NCBI GenBank assembly: GCA_020736575.1
Contig: JAGPYM010000002.1
Location: 1,798,001 to 1,862,000, forward strand
Origin: Thelonectria olida
Taxonomy: Eukaryota; Ascomycota; Sordariomycetes; Hypocreales; Nectriaceae
Direction: 5' to 3'
Length of the DNA: 64,000 nt
Position 1 is the first letter of the stretch. Every line of letters starts with the position of its first letter. The translations under genes were made by a program, and so were the position numbers. The notes under the pieces are model-generated. The model had not been told where the DNA came from, ran no database searches, and was given only the letters and a program-made list of their open reading frames with translations. Below are positions 21,968-33,500 of this stretch, piece by piece.

Positions 21968-24021
21968 TTAGTCTTCCTTCTTTTCCGTTCCCTTGAGCTC
22001 CTCAAGTTGTTTCCTCAGCTCTGCCAATTCTTGTTTCAGGTCTCCATTTTCTTGTTGTAGAGTCTTCATATGGACGATTGCACTCTCTACCACGCTAGCT
22101 TTGCTGTTTTGCGCGTTGACTTGCTTCGAATCCTTGCCGTCCTTTTTCTCCCCGCCTTCGACTGCGTCCTTTAAGTTCTCGCTGCCAGGCAGAAGACCTG
22201 CCATAATCTGCAGGGCTGAATTGATTCGATTTCTGCGGCCTTGCTCGGCAATCTTATGTGATGTGCGTTTTGAAGTGAGATTGGTCGATAGCTCGCTGGG
22301 ATATGAAACACCTGGTACCTGGTTGCCTTCTAAAATATTCTGATAGTTGGATTTGGACATCAAGAGTCGGGATGCTGCATCTTCCGCCGATGTCATGCCA
22401 GGGGTGCCTGGGAGCAAGGGCTTGATATTGGGCGAAATTCTGGGGAGCAAAGCAGGCGACACATGAACCGATGCTGTTCGCCCCCGACTCGACCGGGGAG
22501 CCAGTTGGGGTGTTTTCCGAGCTGCGGGGCCCGAGGAACCAGGGCCGAGTTGGGGACTCTGGTTTGCAGAGGCAGGTCCAGAAGGTTTGGGGAAAACAGG
22601 CGAGTGCAGGGGTTGAAAGCCATTTCCTTTGGGGGGCGCGGGCTCGAGAGTGGACTGTGAAGGGGCACGCGAGATGGCCTTGCCAAGAGCCTTATTAGAC
22701 ACAGACTCGGGGAGTTCGAGTGACTCAATGTGATCCGTCACGGCAGGGTCATGACTGCCGTTGGATGATTTATTCGCCTTGGAAGCGGGGAGTTTCATCA
22801 GTGACGCCGGAGTAGCCGGTGCAGGCTGTGAATCCGCAGGGACGGACATGGGCGTTTGCTGCGCACTCCTTTGAGGGGGAATGTAAGGGGATTTACTGGT
22901 TGATCTCCGCGTGGGAACCGGTGGAGGTGGCATATCTGACAACGTCTCCGGGGACACTGACGAGTTTTCCTCGGGCGATGTTTCCGTAGACGTGGCGGGC
23001 ATAGGAAGAAAGGCTGAGTTCCCATTCTCCTCGACTTCAGTGAGAACTTGAGATACAATAGCCGGGCTGGGTCCTGTTTTCCTTCGCTGGGGTTTCACAA
23101 TGGGCGAGCTTCGTACATTGGCCTTGCCCCTGGGCTTTGTAACTGCCTTTTTTCTCGGTTTCTTAGTAGTAGTAGAATGATCCATTGTCGTAAGAGCTGG
23201 GGCTGAAGTCTCAAGTTCCATCTCAATGGGCGAGTTATTTGAGTGGATTTGGTCATACATGGCAGAGACGTCATTTTGAGCATGAAGAGCAGGAGATGTG
23301 AGAGGGCTAAAGTAAGCACCTGGGACAGTGAAAGATGAGCTATCCATGTTGAAGTGAGGATCGAGCGGGGTGACTGCAGGCGAGACGAGGGGAGTGAATG
23401 CCATCTATATCTACTAGTTAGTAAAGTGTGTAGCGGGTAGCTGCATCTCCAAACCAGGCATGATGCGGAAAGTCGAGCATGTCTTACATCTTGTTGCTCC
23501 TTTAGGCGTTGATGGTATCCTCGATCGTAAACACCTGGTTGTGATACCTGCTCGGCTTGAGAGTAAAACTGGCCGCTGTTGGGCATCTCAAGGCTTTGGG
23601 GAGTAGGAGGGACTGAGTGGTTGTGGGTTGAGAAGAAGGCGGCCTGTTGTTCCTGAAGCTGGCGCTGCTGCTGCTGGAACTTTTGCTGTTGAAGGTACTG
23701 AATTTGGGCATCGATGGTAGAAATTGGATCCGTGGAAGGAGTCATCATATGAGCTGGGATGCTGGAGGGTGCAGCCGATGTTGTAATTGGGATGTTGGTG
23801 CTGGCCATGAGGCCTTGGTTGTCCGAATCAGCCATGATGGTATCGGTAGCGTCGCGGGGTTGGTTCATCATGGCAGATCCATCTTGAAATCCCTGAAAAT
23901 CAAAATGCATGCCGTCGCCGAGGCTGCCCATGCCCGTCATGTCAAGAAACTGGCCAAAATCATCTTCGCTAGGACCGGCCATGGCCTGGTCCTGTCCATC
24001 CCACGCATTTGAGCTCATCAT
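21968..24021 (-). CDS. nuc-1: Phosphate regulon bHLH activator NUC-1 (Pho4-like), 656 aa
   Basis: Two exons: 23488-24021 and 21968-23404 (83-nt intron, GTAAGA donor, CTAAC branch). Residues 80-140 are Gln-rich; 180-500 is Pro/Ser/Thr-rich with many SP/TP sites, as in a regulated activator. The bHLH basic region SKRTSHKIAEQGRRNRIN (from residue 556) has the H561-E565-R569 triad that selects CACGTG. A helix-loop-helix with an acidic/Lys-rich loop and a coiled-coil leucine repeat (to residue 650) follow. In Neurospora, NUC-1 turns on phosphatases and phosphate permeases when phosphate is scarce, under control of the PREG/PGOV cyclin-CDK and NUC-2. The first ATGs are 24021 and 24018; the frame stays open about 90 bases further upstream without an ATG, so an upstream exon is possible. 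Confidence 0.92.
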
Positions 24022-27000
24022 GTCCAAGTCGTCGGCAGGAATCGGGTCGAAGGGGCGCCAGGCGAATTGGCGAGGGAAATTCCGACGAGCGACGCAAGTT
24101 GGTGCGACGCCGTGAAGCGAACGTCAAAGACGGTGGACGAGGAATTTGCCGTCGCAGCTCGAGGGCGGGTGTCGTGTGACGGAAGGAGAAGCGACACGGA
24201 AGAAGGATCGGAGGCGTAGAGTTCAGCTCAGCCGGGGACGGGTCTTCATTTGCGACTCGATGCAGGTGGGCGAAGACAGGCTGTCGACGCAACGGATGAC
24301 TGCAGAAAAAGACTCGAGACGACGAAGCGAACGATAGAAAGGCTGATTGCGATACTGAAGACGAGCCAGGAGGGGATCGAAGGTGGGAAGGCGGAGAAGT
24401 CGGGGAAATAATGTTGGAGAGCGCCGTAGGTAAGTGGAAAGAGAAAGAGAGGGTCGGGCGAGGGTTGGAGGATGATGAGTGGTGGTTCGTGATGCAGATG
24501 TGGGTGCGAGCGAACGAGACGAGGATGGATCCTGGGCATGAGAGAGCGCTGAGGTGGTTGGTGGGCCGAGAAAAAGGGCACTTTGACAGTGCAGTTCAGT
24601 TCAGCGAGTTCGAGACTAGGATGAAGGCCGAGAGCTGGTGGATGGAGAGGGTGGGGACGCCATTTGGTGAGCATGTTGAGGAGGGGAAGATGAATTTGGG
24701 TACAAGGCAAGTATCGGGTACTTTTGGGAGAATTGACGTGGGGGCTTCCTCCGAAAGGGTTATGAACACTTGAGGCCCTGAAACTTGTGGTATTCTAATA
24801 TAAAGTGCATTTCTAGGAATTCGCCAAGGAGTAAGCTGAACAGATCTGGGGAAAGGGATCTCAAGGAAAGTGCCTATGTACCAGGCTTCCAACCTTGCTG
24901 AAATGTATTCGAGTATTATTCCATGGGTGCGAGGAAGAGGCTCTCTTGCTCGAAGAAGCAGAGCCAAGAGTGGCATCGGCAAAGCGCCACATCTGTCCAG
25001 TCGGCAAGGAACCCTTTGGTACCGGGGTTGGAAGCGTGCAACCTCAAGGCCGATTCCATACCTCGTTAGCGTTGCAACTCGTAAGTGACCCTTTTTAGTG
25101 TGGATGGATCAGTGGGCTGTAGTGGGCGCCCTGGAGCCTGGTTCATGGCGTGGTGGATTGGATGCCGAGCGGCGGGCAGAGGGCTGTCAGGTCCGGGTCC
25201 AGTGAATTCACCAGTTTGCCGTCGACGATGAGGGCCCTTTTGTGTAACGGGAAATCGTCCAAGCTGATTCGAGAAGAGGATTTGCATGTGCAAGGTACGG
25301 GTAGTCGTAACTCGGAGGAGTGAGTTCACTTAGTTATGGATCCCGTGTCTGTATTTTGTACGACACAAGATTCAGAGCAGCTCTGGTATATGGATGCTTT
25401 GCATTTCTGAGACACAAAAACAGTCAGGTGAGAGATCATAACTAGTGTAAGGGTGAAGGTGAAGGTAAAGGTGTGAAGTGTGACCTCAGGGATGGATAGA
25501 AGTGGTGGGGTCATATTCTAAATGGTGGTAAGAGTGATGTTATCGCGTTTCCATTCCTCCAACAGTATTTGTAAATGCCTCGTTGATAATGGGCCATCTG
25601 AAGAAATAGTCAAGCTCCAGCAGGAATAAGTGGTAGCGTAAATAACCTTGGCTCGTCCACGGCCGAGAAATACTCGTTCAGAGACTGAGATGAAGTCGGC
25701 AGGGGACCGGGGGAAGCAACGACTGAGCGCGGGGGCCGCCAATGCTCTGGACCAATGCCAGTGCAGGGATGAACATAATCCTGGGAGGACACATGAAAAA
25801 ATAACGCCTTGGGATCCTTTTTCCCCTTCCAGTTGCAGTTCACTGCTTGGCCCGTGCTTCTAGTCCAAGCATGGAAGCCACGATGGAAGGCCAACTTCAG
25901 GTTCCGGCTGGGAGGACAGTTCCTTCCTTTGCCATGTTCCAACCACCGGCAATAGGTTCTCATCTTATACAGACAGATCAACATGCCTCTGACCTTGATC
26001 TCATAACCATCGAGCAAGCCCTTTGCTAAACTCTTCCTTCTTTTCTTTCTCATACTTGGAGAGACGACAGCCGTCCCATCCCTCTCACCTCTCGGAAGGA
26101 ATCCGACTCTTCCCATCTAGGTACTGTTGACCCGCCCTCAACCTTTACCGGTATTTTCTTTAGCATCAAAACCAGTCACCAACTTCCCTCGTGCCCTCAT
26201 TCGTTCATCATGTGAGTGGGGGACAGAGATGATCCCAAGATCTAACGGTCCAACCACCCTGAACTTCTGTCATAACGAAGAGGAGAGATTTCACCAAGCT
26301 CAAGTGGGTATCACGGCCCCTCAAGCAGACATCCCCGGTGAGGTAGTCGGCCGTATGACTTTGACATGCAGCCGTCCAATAATCATCACGATTACCGATG
26401 GATCTGGGACATGGGATGGGCTACTAAAGGAAAGGGTGTGGATGTGCGAGTGTGTGGATAGTCTGGTGTGTCATGACTTTCCAGAAACATTTCAAGACCC
26501 CATGCCATAACGGACACTCAGGCACGCAACGGCACAGCCATCACTTTAAGAATTCTATTGACCCATTCCAATATTTTAGGATACCGCTGGGCACCGTTGG
26601 TCGTTAGACCACGCACGAACACACGCCCGGCGAGTTACTAAAGTCGGGATAGCAGAAACCTAGCAGCCACAAACCCGTCAACACGGGTCAAGGGGAAGAA
26701 AAACAACTAGCGATCGACCGAGCGTATACGAATACTTGACCATCGTCCGCCTTCCGCGAGAAATTTTTATCGCTGAGATACTTGGTAAATGCAGCCTTAA
26801 CTACAAGTCCTACCAGAACCATCACCTCACTCCTCGACCAGTTCAGCTCAATTCTTGCTGCATTACATAACTACTATTCTGTCTCCAGAGTTGCCCGTCG
26901 CCACCCCCAGGCGAACTCGGCAGCCACCCCAAAAGCTTCACCGAACCGCCTCGCTTGAGCGCCTCCCCCACGCAGGCCAAGAATAAACGCGCGCCCGATC

Positions 27001-28287
27001 CGCCCAGAGAAGCAGAAAGGTGAGAAGAAGGAAGACGGAAGCCATGACCCCAGACATGGAAACACGACAGTTGCTGCCCGATGGTCCGATCTCCTTGTGT
27101 TTGGAGCCTTCGAGAAATTTTACAAGGGCACCTCCACAACCCCATCCCCAGAAGCCTTCTGCCTGACTAGGCCTAGCAATTTTGAAAGAAACCAAGGTGA
27201 AAAGTGATGGATCAGTCTGGGACAAGTGACCGGCAGGTCGCCCGAAGGTCTCATGTGACTTCGAACTTTAACGGCGGCCAAAATCGCGTCATTAGTCTTT
27301 GAAGAAATAGGGCGAATCTTCAACGACGTGAGTAGCCGCTCCAAAAGGGCCGGCCCGTGGCCCGACCCAAGCAACCTTGATCGTCGTTATTTTGCATATC
27401 GATCGCTGTTGAGCCTCATCGAAGCGGCTTGCCGAAAGGGGTGCTGATGGACAAGCCCATCCATTAACATTTTTTATGTCCGCGACTCACAAGTCACTGC
27501 CATCAATCATGTCCGCAAGGTCCGCTCATGATATGATTTTTACGTCGTTTTGTATTGAAGTTTCGGCTTTGCAGCCCCTGCTTCGACTACTCCTACCACG
27601 GCTACTACTACACCTTCACCACTGACGACACATACCAACAATCCGATCTGCTACCGCTCAACCTCGGTCGGCAGACCACGTCCCCTGGTCCTTCACTCTC
27701 CTGCCACTATCACCCTGTGTGTTTTGTTGTTAAAAACGTACTCGCTACTCTCCCCCCTTCCTCCGCCGTGCTTTTCTAAGCCAATTACATACAACAGGAG
27801 ATGGTGGTATCATAAGAACACTTGAACGATCGATCGAGAAAATGACCAGTCCCGGGTCCAGAGTCTAGAATGTACAACAGACAGAACGTTAAATAAAAAA
27901 TAAAAAAAAGGAATGAGCCAGATTAGGTCGAGACGGAGATGTCGACGCCGTATCATGCGTAGGTTGCTGAGAAAATAGAAAAGGAAAGAGAAGAAAGAGA
28001 GGTCTCTGTTTGGATGCTGATGCCTGACGAGTGAGACACGAGAGAGTTGCGCGCCGTATGTTTACGCGTAAAAGGGTTGAGTGAGCGAGTGGTGCTAGGA
28101 GCAAGGCGGCTCTTGATCAGTTCCTGCACAAGGAACGCCGAGTTCGCCATAGCTCCGGCAAGTTGGTGATCGAAGGGAATGATGCTTCCAAGAAGATCAT
28201 GGGGTATATCGGTGGCTCGTCAGAAATGAAAGCAGAAGAGAGAGGCGTGACTTGGCATCGTAACTATTCGTCAAGGTTGCGATTGCT
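24022..28287. other. 4.3-kb gene-poor region upstream of nuc-1
   Basis: Lies between the nuc-1 start and the stop of the kelch gene (both -). It should contain the nuc-1 promoter and leader and the kelch 3' UTR, but is longer than needed. Frames at 25610-26116 (-) and 26127-26510 (+) have no recognised motif and poor fungal codon character. No transposon ends, tRNA or long repeat is evident. A long regulatory region, lncRNA or unrecognised gene remain possible. Confidence 0.4.
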
Positions 28288-30543
28288 CTACACTCGCCTG
28301 TCGCCCAGGTTTAGCCAGCTCATATCTGATGAGGTCGACGCCATAGCGAGCTGAGGCTGTGTGCTCACGCCCGATGGCATGTTTCGGGGAGGAGGCCCCG
28401 TGCTTGGGGAGAGGGGGGCCCCATAGTAGACGCTGGGGTTGTAGACACTGCTGGGTGCCCGATCAGCGCCCCATGCCTTTCCAGGTTGGTTTGATGACTG
28501 CCATTGCTCATTGACACTCTCCGGGATACCGCTAGAGTAGCCAGAAGAGGCCTTTGAGGATGGGCGCTCAATCTTGCCAGTCATGCCCTCTTTGAAGGGA
28601 AGGCCGTTGTATTTCTCCACGACAGGGCTGCCTGAATTGACTCGGTTGAATTCAGGCTTGAAGTCAAAGTTCAGAGGAGGTACAGTTGCCGAGTCTTGGG
28701 TGGCTCTGGGATTGGGATGGTACTGAGTCGACTCAGAGTAATGAGAGCTCCCGTCATCATCAGCCACAGTCACTCTCTTGGGAGGACCACCGAAGCCAAG
28801 GATTTGCAGAGCACTGCCACCGGACCAATATCGATTCCAGCCAGAGCTTCTTCGCATGCCGTCCTCAGTCTCCATTGGTCCAGGCTGTCGGGGGCGTGGT
28901 CGGGGTTCTGCAACACTGGGGTCGAAAGCAACGCCCCGTGGCTCTTGGTTCTCCAAAACAGGATGTGGCATGTCGTGCAAAATAGGTTTGCTGATCTTGG
29001 ACTTCAGCTGTTTGTGCAGGGTGCTAGAGGAGCTTCGGTTGCTGTCGGCGCTGGGTTTTCGCGTCAGGCCCGTCTTGGGCTTTCCAGCGCGACCCATCAA
29101 GATAGCCATGGAAGAGTACGATTCCTGGGAGAACTGAGGGTTGTGCCCTCGGAGATGACCGGGTGAGGATGCGGGAGGAGGAGCGTCGTGGAAGACCATA
29201 GGAGCCTTCTCATCCGAAGATAGTCCTCTAGTGTGAGCCACGGAGTCGTCATTCTGTTGCTTAACCTTCTTTCTACGTCGAAGAAGCAGCAGAAGGACAA
29301 GTAGTAGAGCGAGAAATCCCAGGATTGACCCTAGAGTGATACCCAGGACAGCATTCGAGCTTAGGCCAGAGCTGCTATCACTGCTTCCACCAGCAGCGGC
29401 TGCCGCGTCTGTCGAAGTGGCGGCGGCGCTAGCATCAGAAATTGTCAAAGACCCAGTAGAAGTGGATGTTGATGAGAAGGTGGAGGTGATCAAAGTTGAG
29501 GTTTCAGTAGATGAATGACTCTTCGTCTTTGTTGAGCTAGTTTTGGTCTTGGAAGATTCGGTCGAAGTGCTAACTGATTCAAGTGACTGGGCTTGTACTG
29601 CGAAGACCTCGGAAGAGTCCAGCCATGAGTTTTCAGTCGCGTCAAACATGGCGAGGGGAACGTCGCTGTTGCCACCAGAAAAGACGACCATGCCGTCGCT
29701 CTGGGCAATGGCGAAGTTGGTTCGAGGGGACCTGGGAGCATTGGTAGAGTTGTACTCGGGCCAGTCGTCCAAAGTCAGGTCGCGTTTGGTGATGGCAGAG
29801 GAGCCACTAACACGTGTTCCGTCAGCGTTCTGGAGAACATATCGAGTAACTTCATTGGGCGAGACAGAGAGGTCGAAGGTGTATAGGCTCTTGGATGAGT
29901 CGGTGCCATCAACCAAGATAGCTTGCATGGAAGAGGTGTCTTTGGGTAGGCCTTGAGCCAGCGTAATGCCAGACTCAAGCCAGCCATTCGTGTAGTCGAA
30001 CAGCGGCACAGCAACATTGGCAGTGTTGCCACCAACCAAGGCGAGTTGATTACTCGACCATTTGAGAAGAATAGGTTTGACTGCCCAATGCGAGCTGGCG
30101 GGGAAAGCTTTGACGTTGTAAGGTTCGGAAGCTCCAATGGCCCAACAATCGGAATTGGCCAGAGTGCTGCCGTCAGTGCTGCCAGCATAGACGACAATCT
30201 GATCGAGTTCCTCGAGATAGGCGACACCGTGATCCTGGCGGTTCTGGGTAAATAGAAGACTGGGAGTGATGGTAGTCCACTTCTTTGCCGAGAAGGAGTA
30301 CTTCTGCAGACCGGTATATCCATCTGAACCCCCGGTTCCACCAACAACAAAGAGCGAATCCTTGGTAAGAACACATTCAGCGCCAGAGACGCTCTCTCCC
30401 TTTGGCAACGTTTTCCATTCTGCCTCTGCAACCAACGACAGAGAAAAAAGTCCCGACGGCGAGTAGGAGTAAAGGGTATTTTCGTAGATGACGGAGCAAG
30501 ACCCGTCCAGCGCCGTCTTAGTCGGTGGGTCGGGTAAACTCAT
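28288..30543 (-). CDS. Kelch-repeat single-pass membrane protein, 751 aa
   Basis: Single exon; first in-frame ATG at 30543 (MSLPDPPTKTALDG). Residues 10-330 look like a kelch/galactose-oxidase-type beta-propeller, with blades such as SLFVVGGTGGSDGYTGLQKY, QIVVYAGSTDG, QLALVGGNTANVAVPLFDY and GMVVFSGGNSDVPLAMFD. Residues 335-390 are a Ser/Thr-rich, probably O-glycosylated stalk. A hydrophobic segment GITLGSILGFLALLLVLLLL at about 395-420 is followed by RRRKK, so the propeller should face outside and the 330-residue basic, Ser/Pro-rich tail the cytosol. No cleavable signal peptide is visible at the chosen start. The lack of one, despite the topology, leaves room for a missed upstream exon. The architecture is like other fungal kelch-TM proteins of unknown role, possibly wall or surface sensors (inference). 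Confidence 0.85.
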   Translation of the reverse strand: MSLPDPPTKTALDGSCSVIYENTLYSYSPSGLFSLSLVAEAEWKTLPKGESVSGAECVLTKDSLFVVGGTGGSDGYTGLQKYSFSAKKWTTITPSLLFTQNRQDHGVAYLEELDQIVVYAGSTDGSTLANSDCWAIGASEPYNVKAFPASSHWAVKPILLKWSSNQLALVGGNTANVAVPLFDYTNGWLESGITLAQGLPKDTSSMQAILVDGTDSSKSLYTFDLSVSPNEVTRYVLQNADGTRVSGSSAITKRDLTLDDWPEYNSTNAPRSPRTNFAIAQSDGMVVFSGGNSDVPLAMFDATENSWLDSSEVFAVQAQSLESVSTSTESSKTKTSSTKTKSHSSTETSTLITSTFSSTSTSTGSLTISDASAAATSTDAAAAAGGSSDSSSGLSSNAVLGITLGSILGFLALLLVLLLLLRRRKKVKQQNDDSVAHTRGLSSDEKAPMVFHDAPPPASSPGHLRGHNPQFSQESYSSMAILMGRAGKPKTGLTRKPSADSNRSSSSTLHKQLKSKISKPILHDMPHPVLENQEPRGVAFDPSVAEPRPRPRQPGPMETEDGMRRSSGWNRYWSGGSALQILGFGGPPKRVTVADDDGSSHYSESTQYHPNPRATQDSATVPPLNFDFKPEFNRVNSGSPVVEKYNGLPFKEGMTGKIERPSSKASSGYSSGIPESVNEQWQSSNQPGKAWGADRAPSSVYNPSVYYGAPLSPSTGPPPRNMPSGVSTQPQLAMASTSSDMSWLNLGDRRV

Positions 30544-33500
30544 CGTAACAGAATGTCCCGATATCAACCAGAGACAATCTCAAAAACTAACACTTAGTAG
30601 ACTAACAATGGCATAGCGATGAGGCACTGTCAAATGTTGAATTGCGATGTCGTCGCGAATAACTTTCGAAAGCGGTAAGACCTCGGGCGAGCCGCGATAG
30701 TTGTCGTCGAAGTTGATGAATCGAGAAATCGAAATCAGACGGTGAAATTTCAAATGAACGGATTTAACAGCTACTCGGAATCAAAAGCTATAGTTGGGTG
30801 TGAGCTGAGAGGCTGGCCTAGTGCAGCGGGCAAACAGCTGAGCGCGTCGAAAGGAGTGTTTGATGTTGGTTCGCTGAGGAACTCAAAAAGAAAGATTCGG
30901 GGGTTTTCTTGAGAATTCGACACCGCAGGTGCGAAAGAAGAAACTGAATAATATCGGCGACGAAGAATTTCGAGTCGGTGTCGGGAGGCTCAAATCGCGG
31001 ATTGGCGTAGGTAGTGTTGGTTGAGTCGGTCGTATGTTGCCCCTGGGCAGACCATAGGAATGAAGTGCGTGTTGAGCGGATCGCGCTTGGGCGATGTTCG
31101 ATTTGGCAAAAAAGGAGGGTATTGTCGAAAATGGTGGAAACAAGCGTCGCTCTCGCTCTCGTGCCAGACGGATTTTGCGAGGTTGTCTGGAATGACTGGG
31201 ACGTGAAGAATTGTGAAAGGGTGAAAGAGGTGGTGGGTGGGAGGAAAGAGGAGAGGACGAGACACCCGACGCAGGAGCGAGAGTGGGCGAGACACAAGCG
31301 ACGACAGGCACAGGCACAGCTCCCACCGCACTGTTGATGCATGCTCATCCATGTCTCCAGGTACCTTACACGACGCTACTATCACGCCCCCATGTCCCAT
31401 ATGTCGGGTGTGTCCTACCTAAATGACCCTTTCTTCTCCTTCTTCTCAGGCGCGAGACAAGCCTGGGCCAGGATGAGCGCCATGGGCCACCCAGTAGACA
31501 GGCCGCATCGCACCGCCCAGACAGGGGACAAAGAGGCTATCCGCCCTTTTCGCATTTCCCAGCAACCCAGGTCCTCATGCAGCTCACTCTTCGCACCGTT
31601 TAGCAGGAGAACTAAGCTCCCAGGTCCCTTGCTGGGTCGTCGTCTGTGCTCTCTGGGTAGGAAGCCAAAGAACGGCTCAGCCAGCCCAGTGTTGAGCCAC
31701 GAGCGAGAAATGGATGGAGCAGCATACAGGAAACATGCTCAATACGAACAGAGGAAACGGTCGCCTATTCCTGCAGCGCAAATACGACCCTTGCTGGCGG
31801 CGGTGGTGGTGATGGATGGTGTTGTCTGCCCATTTCCCCTCATCAGTCTTCTTTTTTTTTCCCTCCTAAATCTGTGTCTTGTCTCTTTCCTCTCTACATC
31901 ATCTGCATGCCTCGTCTTCCTTTCGCATACCGTTATGCACGCTTGCTTTTGTCTCGTCGTTTAAAGACGTGGGGCTGTGCCAACGGCGGCCACCGAAGAT
32001 GCAGGAAAAGAGGCTGGCGGGCCTCGATGCCCAAAAAAAGAGCAACCGCCCACCAACCACTTTTCTGCCCAGAACAGTCCAGGCACCTCCACCACTCGTC
32101 ACGCTCCATCAGCTCCCCTCCCTCTCCCGACCCTTTGCCATCACATATTAGCTCCCAGGGACAGCGCCTCTCCCATTGGCCAATCACGTTGTCCGACAAA
32201 CGTTCCGTCAGCGACCATGACGCCTTGGGCCTGCCGGGACCCTGGGCGACTTGGCGGCCAGTTCAGGTTACCGATTGGTGGCATCGCGTTCTCACAGTCG
32301 TTTTTTACTTCCCTTCACCTCCAGCTGGAGCCCTGGGGACTCGACCGACCTGCTGAGGAAACGCTTCAGGGGACGACTCCTCTAGACTTGATATCCTCAC
32401 CTTGCGGGGGTGTTCAAGACCATGGATCCCTGGAGAGTGGTATAGATGGACCCTGCCATGGGTTCGCCATCGATCCAACTCTCATGCATTCCGCCCATGG
32501 CCCGATGCCTTTCCGTCGACGCTGTTTTTTATTAATTCTGCAAATCCGTGTTACGTCGAGATTGTTTGACAGATCAAAACACGCCCAAGCCTCGTCGCTG
32601 AGCTTCCCCAGCCCGCACGGGTCCAGAGCTATTGTTCTAGCCTGGCACCACACGAGCAAACACGAGTAAGGAGCTGGTCAGGCCGACGTTGATTTGAATA
32701 GTTCGCTCCCTGCGCCTTCATTCTTCTTGGCAAAAATAGCACACTTCAGCTGCGAGCTTCCCCATTCATCAACCAGCATTGTTCTGGAATCGCCGACCTT
32801 GACAGACCAAAGACGAGCGACGCAATCCCTCTCAGTTCTGGTACGCAACAGCATGCCCTCCAAGCCGACCAGTCGTCCGCTATCGCAGTGTTAGGGCGGG
32901 AAGCTACAGCACAGCTTTCTTTTTTCTTCTTTATTTTTGTTTTAACTCGATTCGGGCTGGGAAGGGTTCCATGTGTAACGCGGTAATACTCTGTCCACGT
33001 AATTCACCCACCCTTCGGATACGCTGTTGGGCTTCCGCTGCGTCTTACGAAGGTCACCAAGCTCTGTCTACCTGACACGTTCCCATCGCGACGGGACGAC
33101 ACGAGCAACAGCTTGTTTCCGGTTTCTATTTCGACGGGGCTGGCCTGTCATTACTGCGCCGTGTCTGGTCTGTTATTAATTTCTGGTTTTTAGAACACCA
33201 CCGTGACCAGTTACGGATACAGTAACTAGTTGATCCTGTGGCCGGCCGAGAGCTGGTGGCCGTCAAACGACTCACCGGCCGAGCGAGATTTGGTCAGTGA
33301 GATTGGGGGCAGCACAGGGGGCCGTGGCCTCGGGCATCAAGCCGTTCGCAGCTTCGCTTGAGCAAATGATGCTGTTGCACCCGCGAGAGGCCAGTGATAC
33401 CCTGATGGTGGAAGTCCCAGATGCCAGGGCACCGCAACGTTTGTTCCTGAGAATCCCACCAACCAGACCTTCGAGCAACGAGCTTTCGAGCTCCACCCAG

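Noticed and set aside
25610..26116. 168-codon frame on the - strand between nuc-1 and the kelch gene
   Set aside because: No motif, no convincing codon bias and no matching exons nearby. Kept as non-coding.
31021..31040. GGTCGTATGTTG resembling the end of a dispersed 5S rRNA gene
   Set aside because: Only about 10 bases match; the rest of the 5S sequence and its internal control region are absent.
31977..32669. 230-codon + frame in the 30.5-35.2 kb gap
   Set aside because: Composition is patchy (Pro/Ser/His-rich) without any motif; overlaps other equally long frames, as expected in GC-balanced non-coding DNA.
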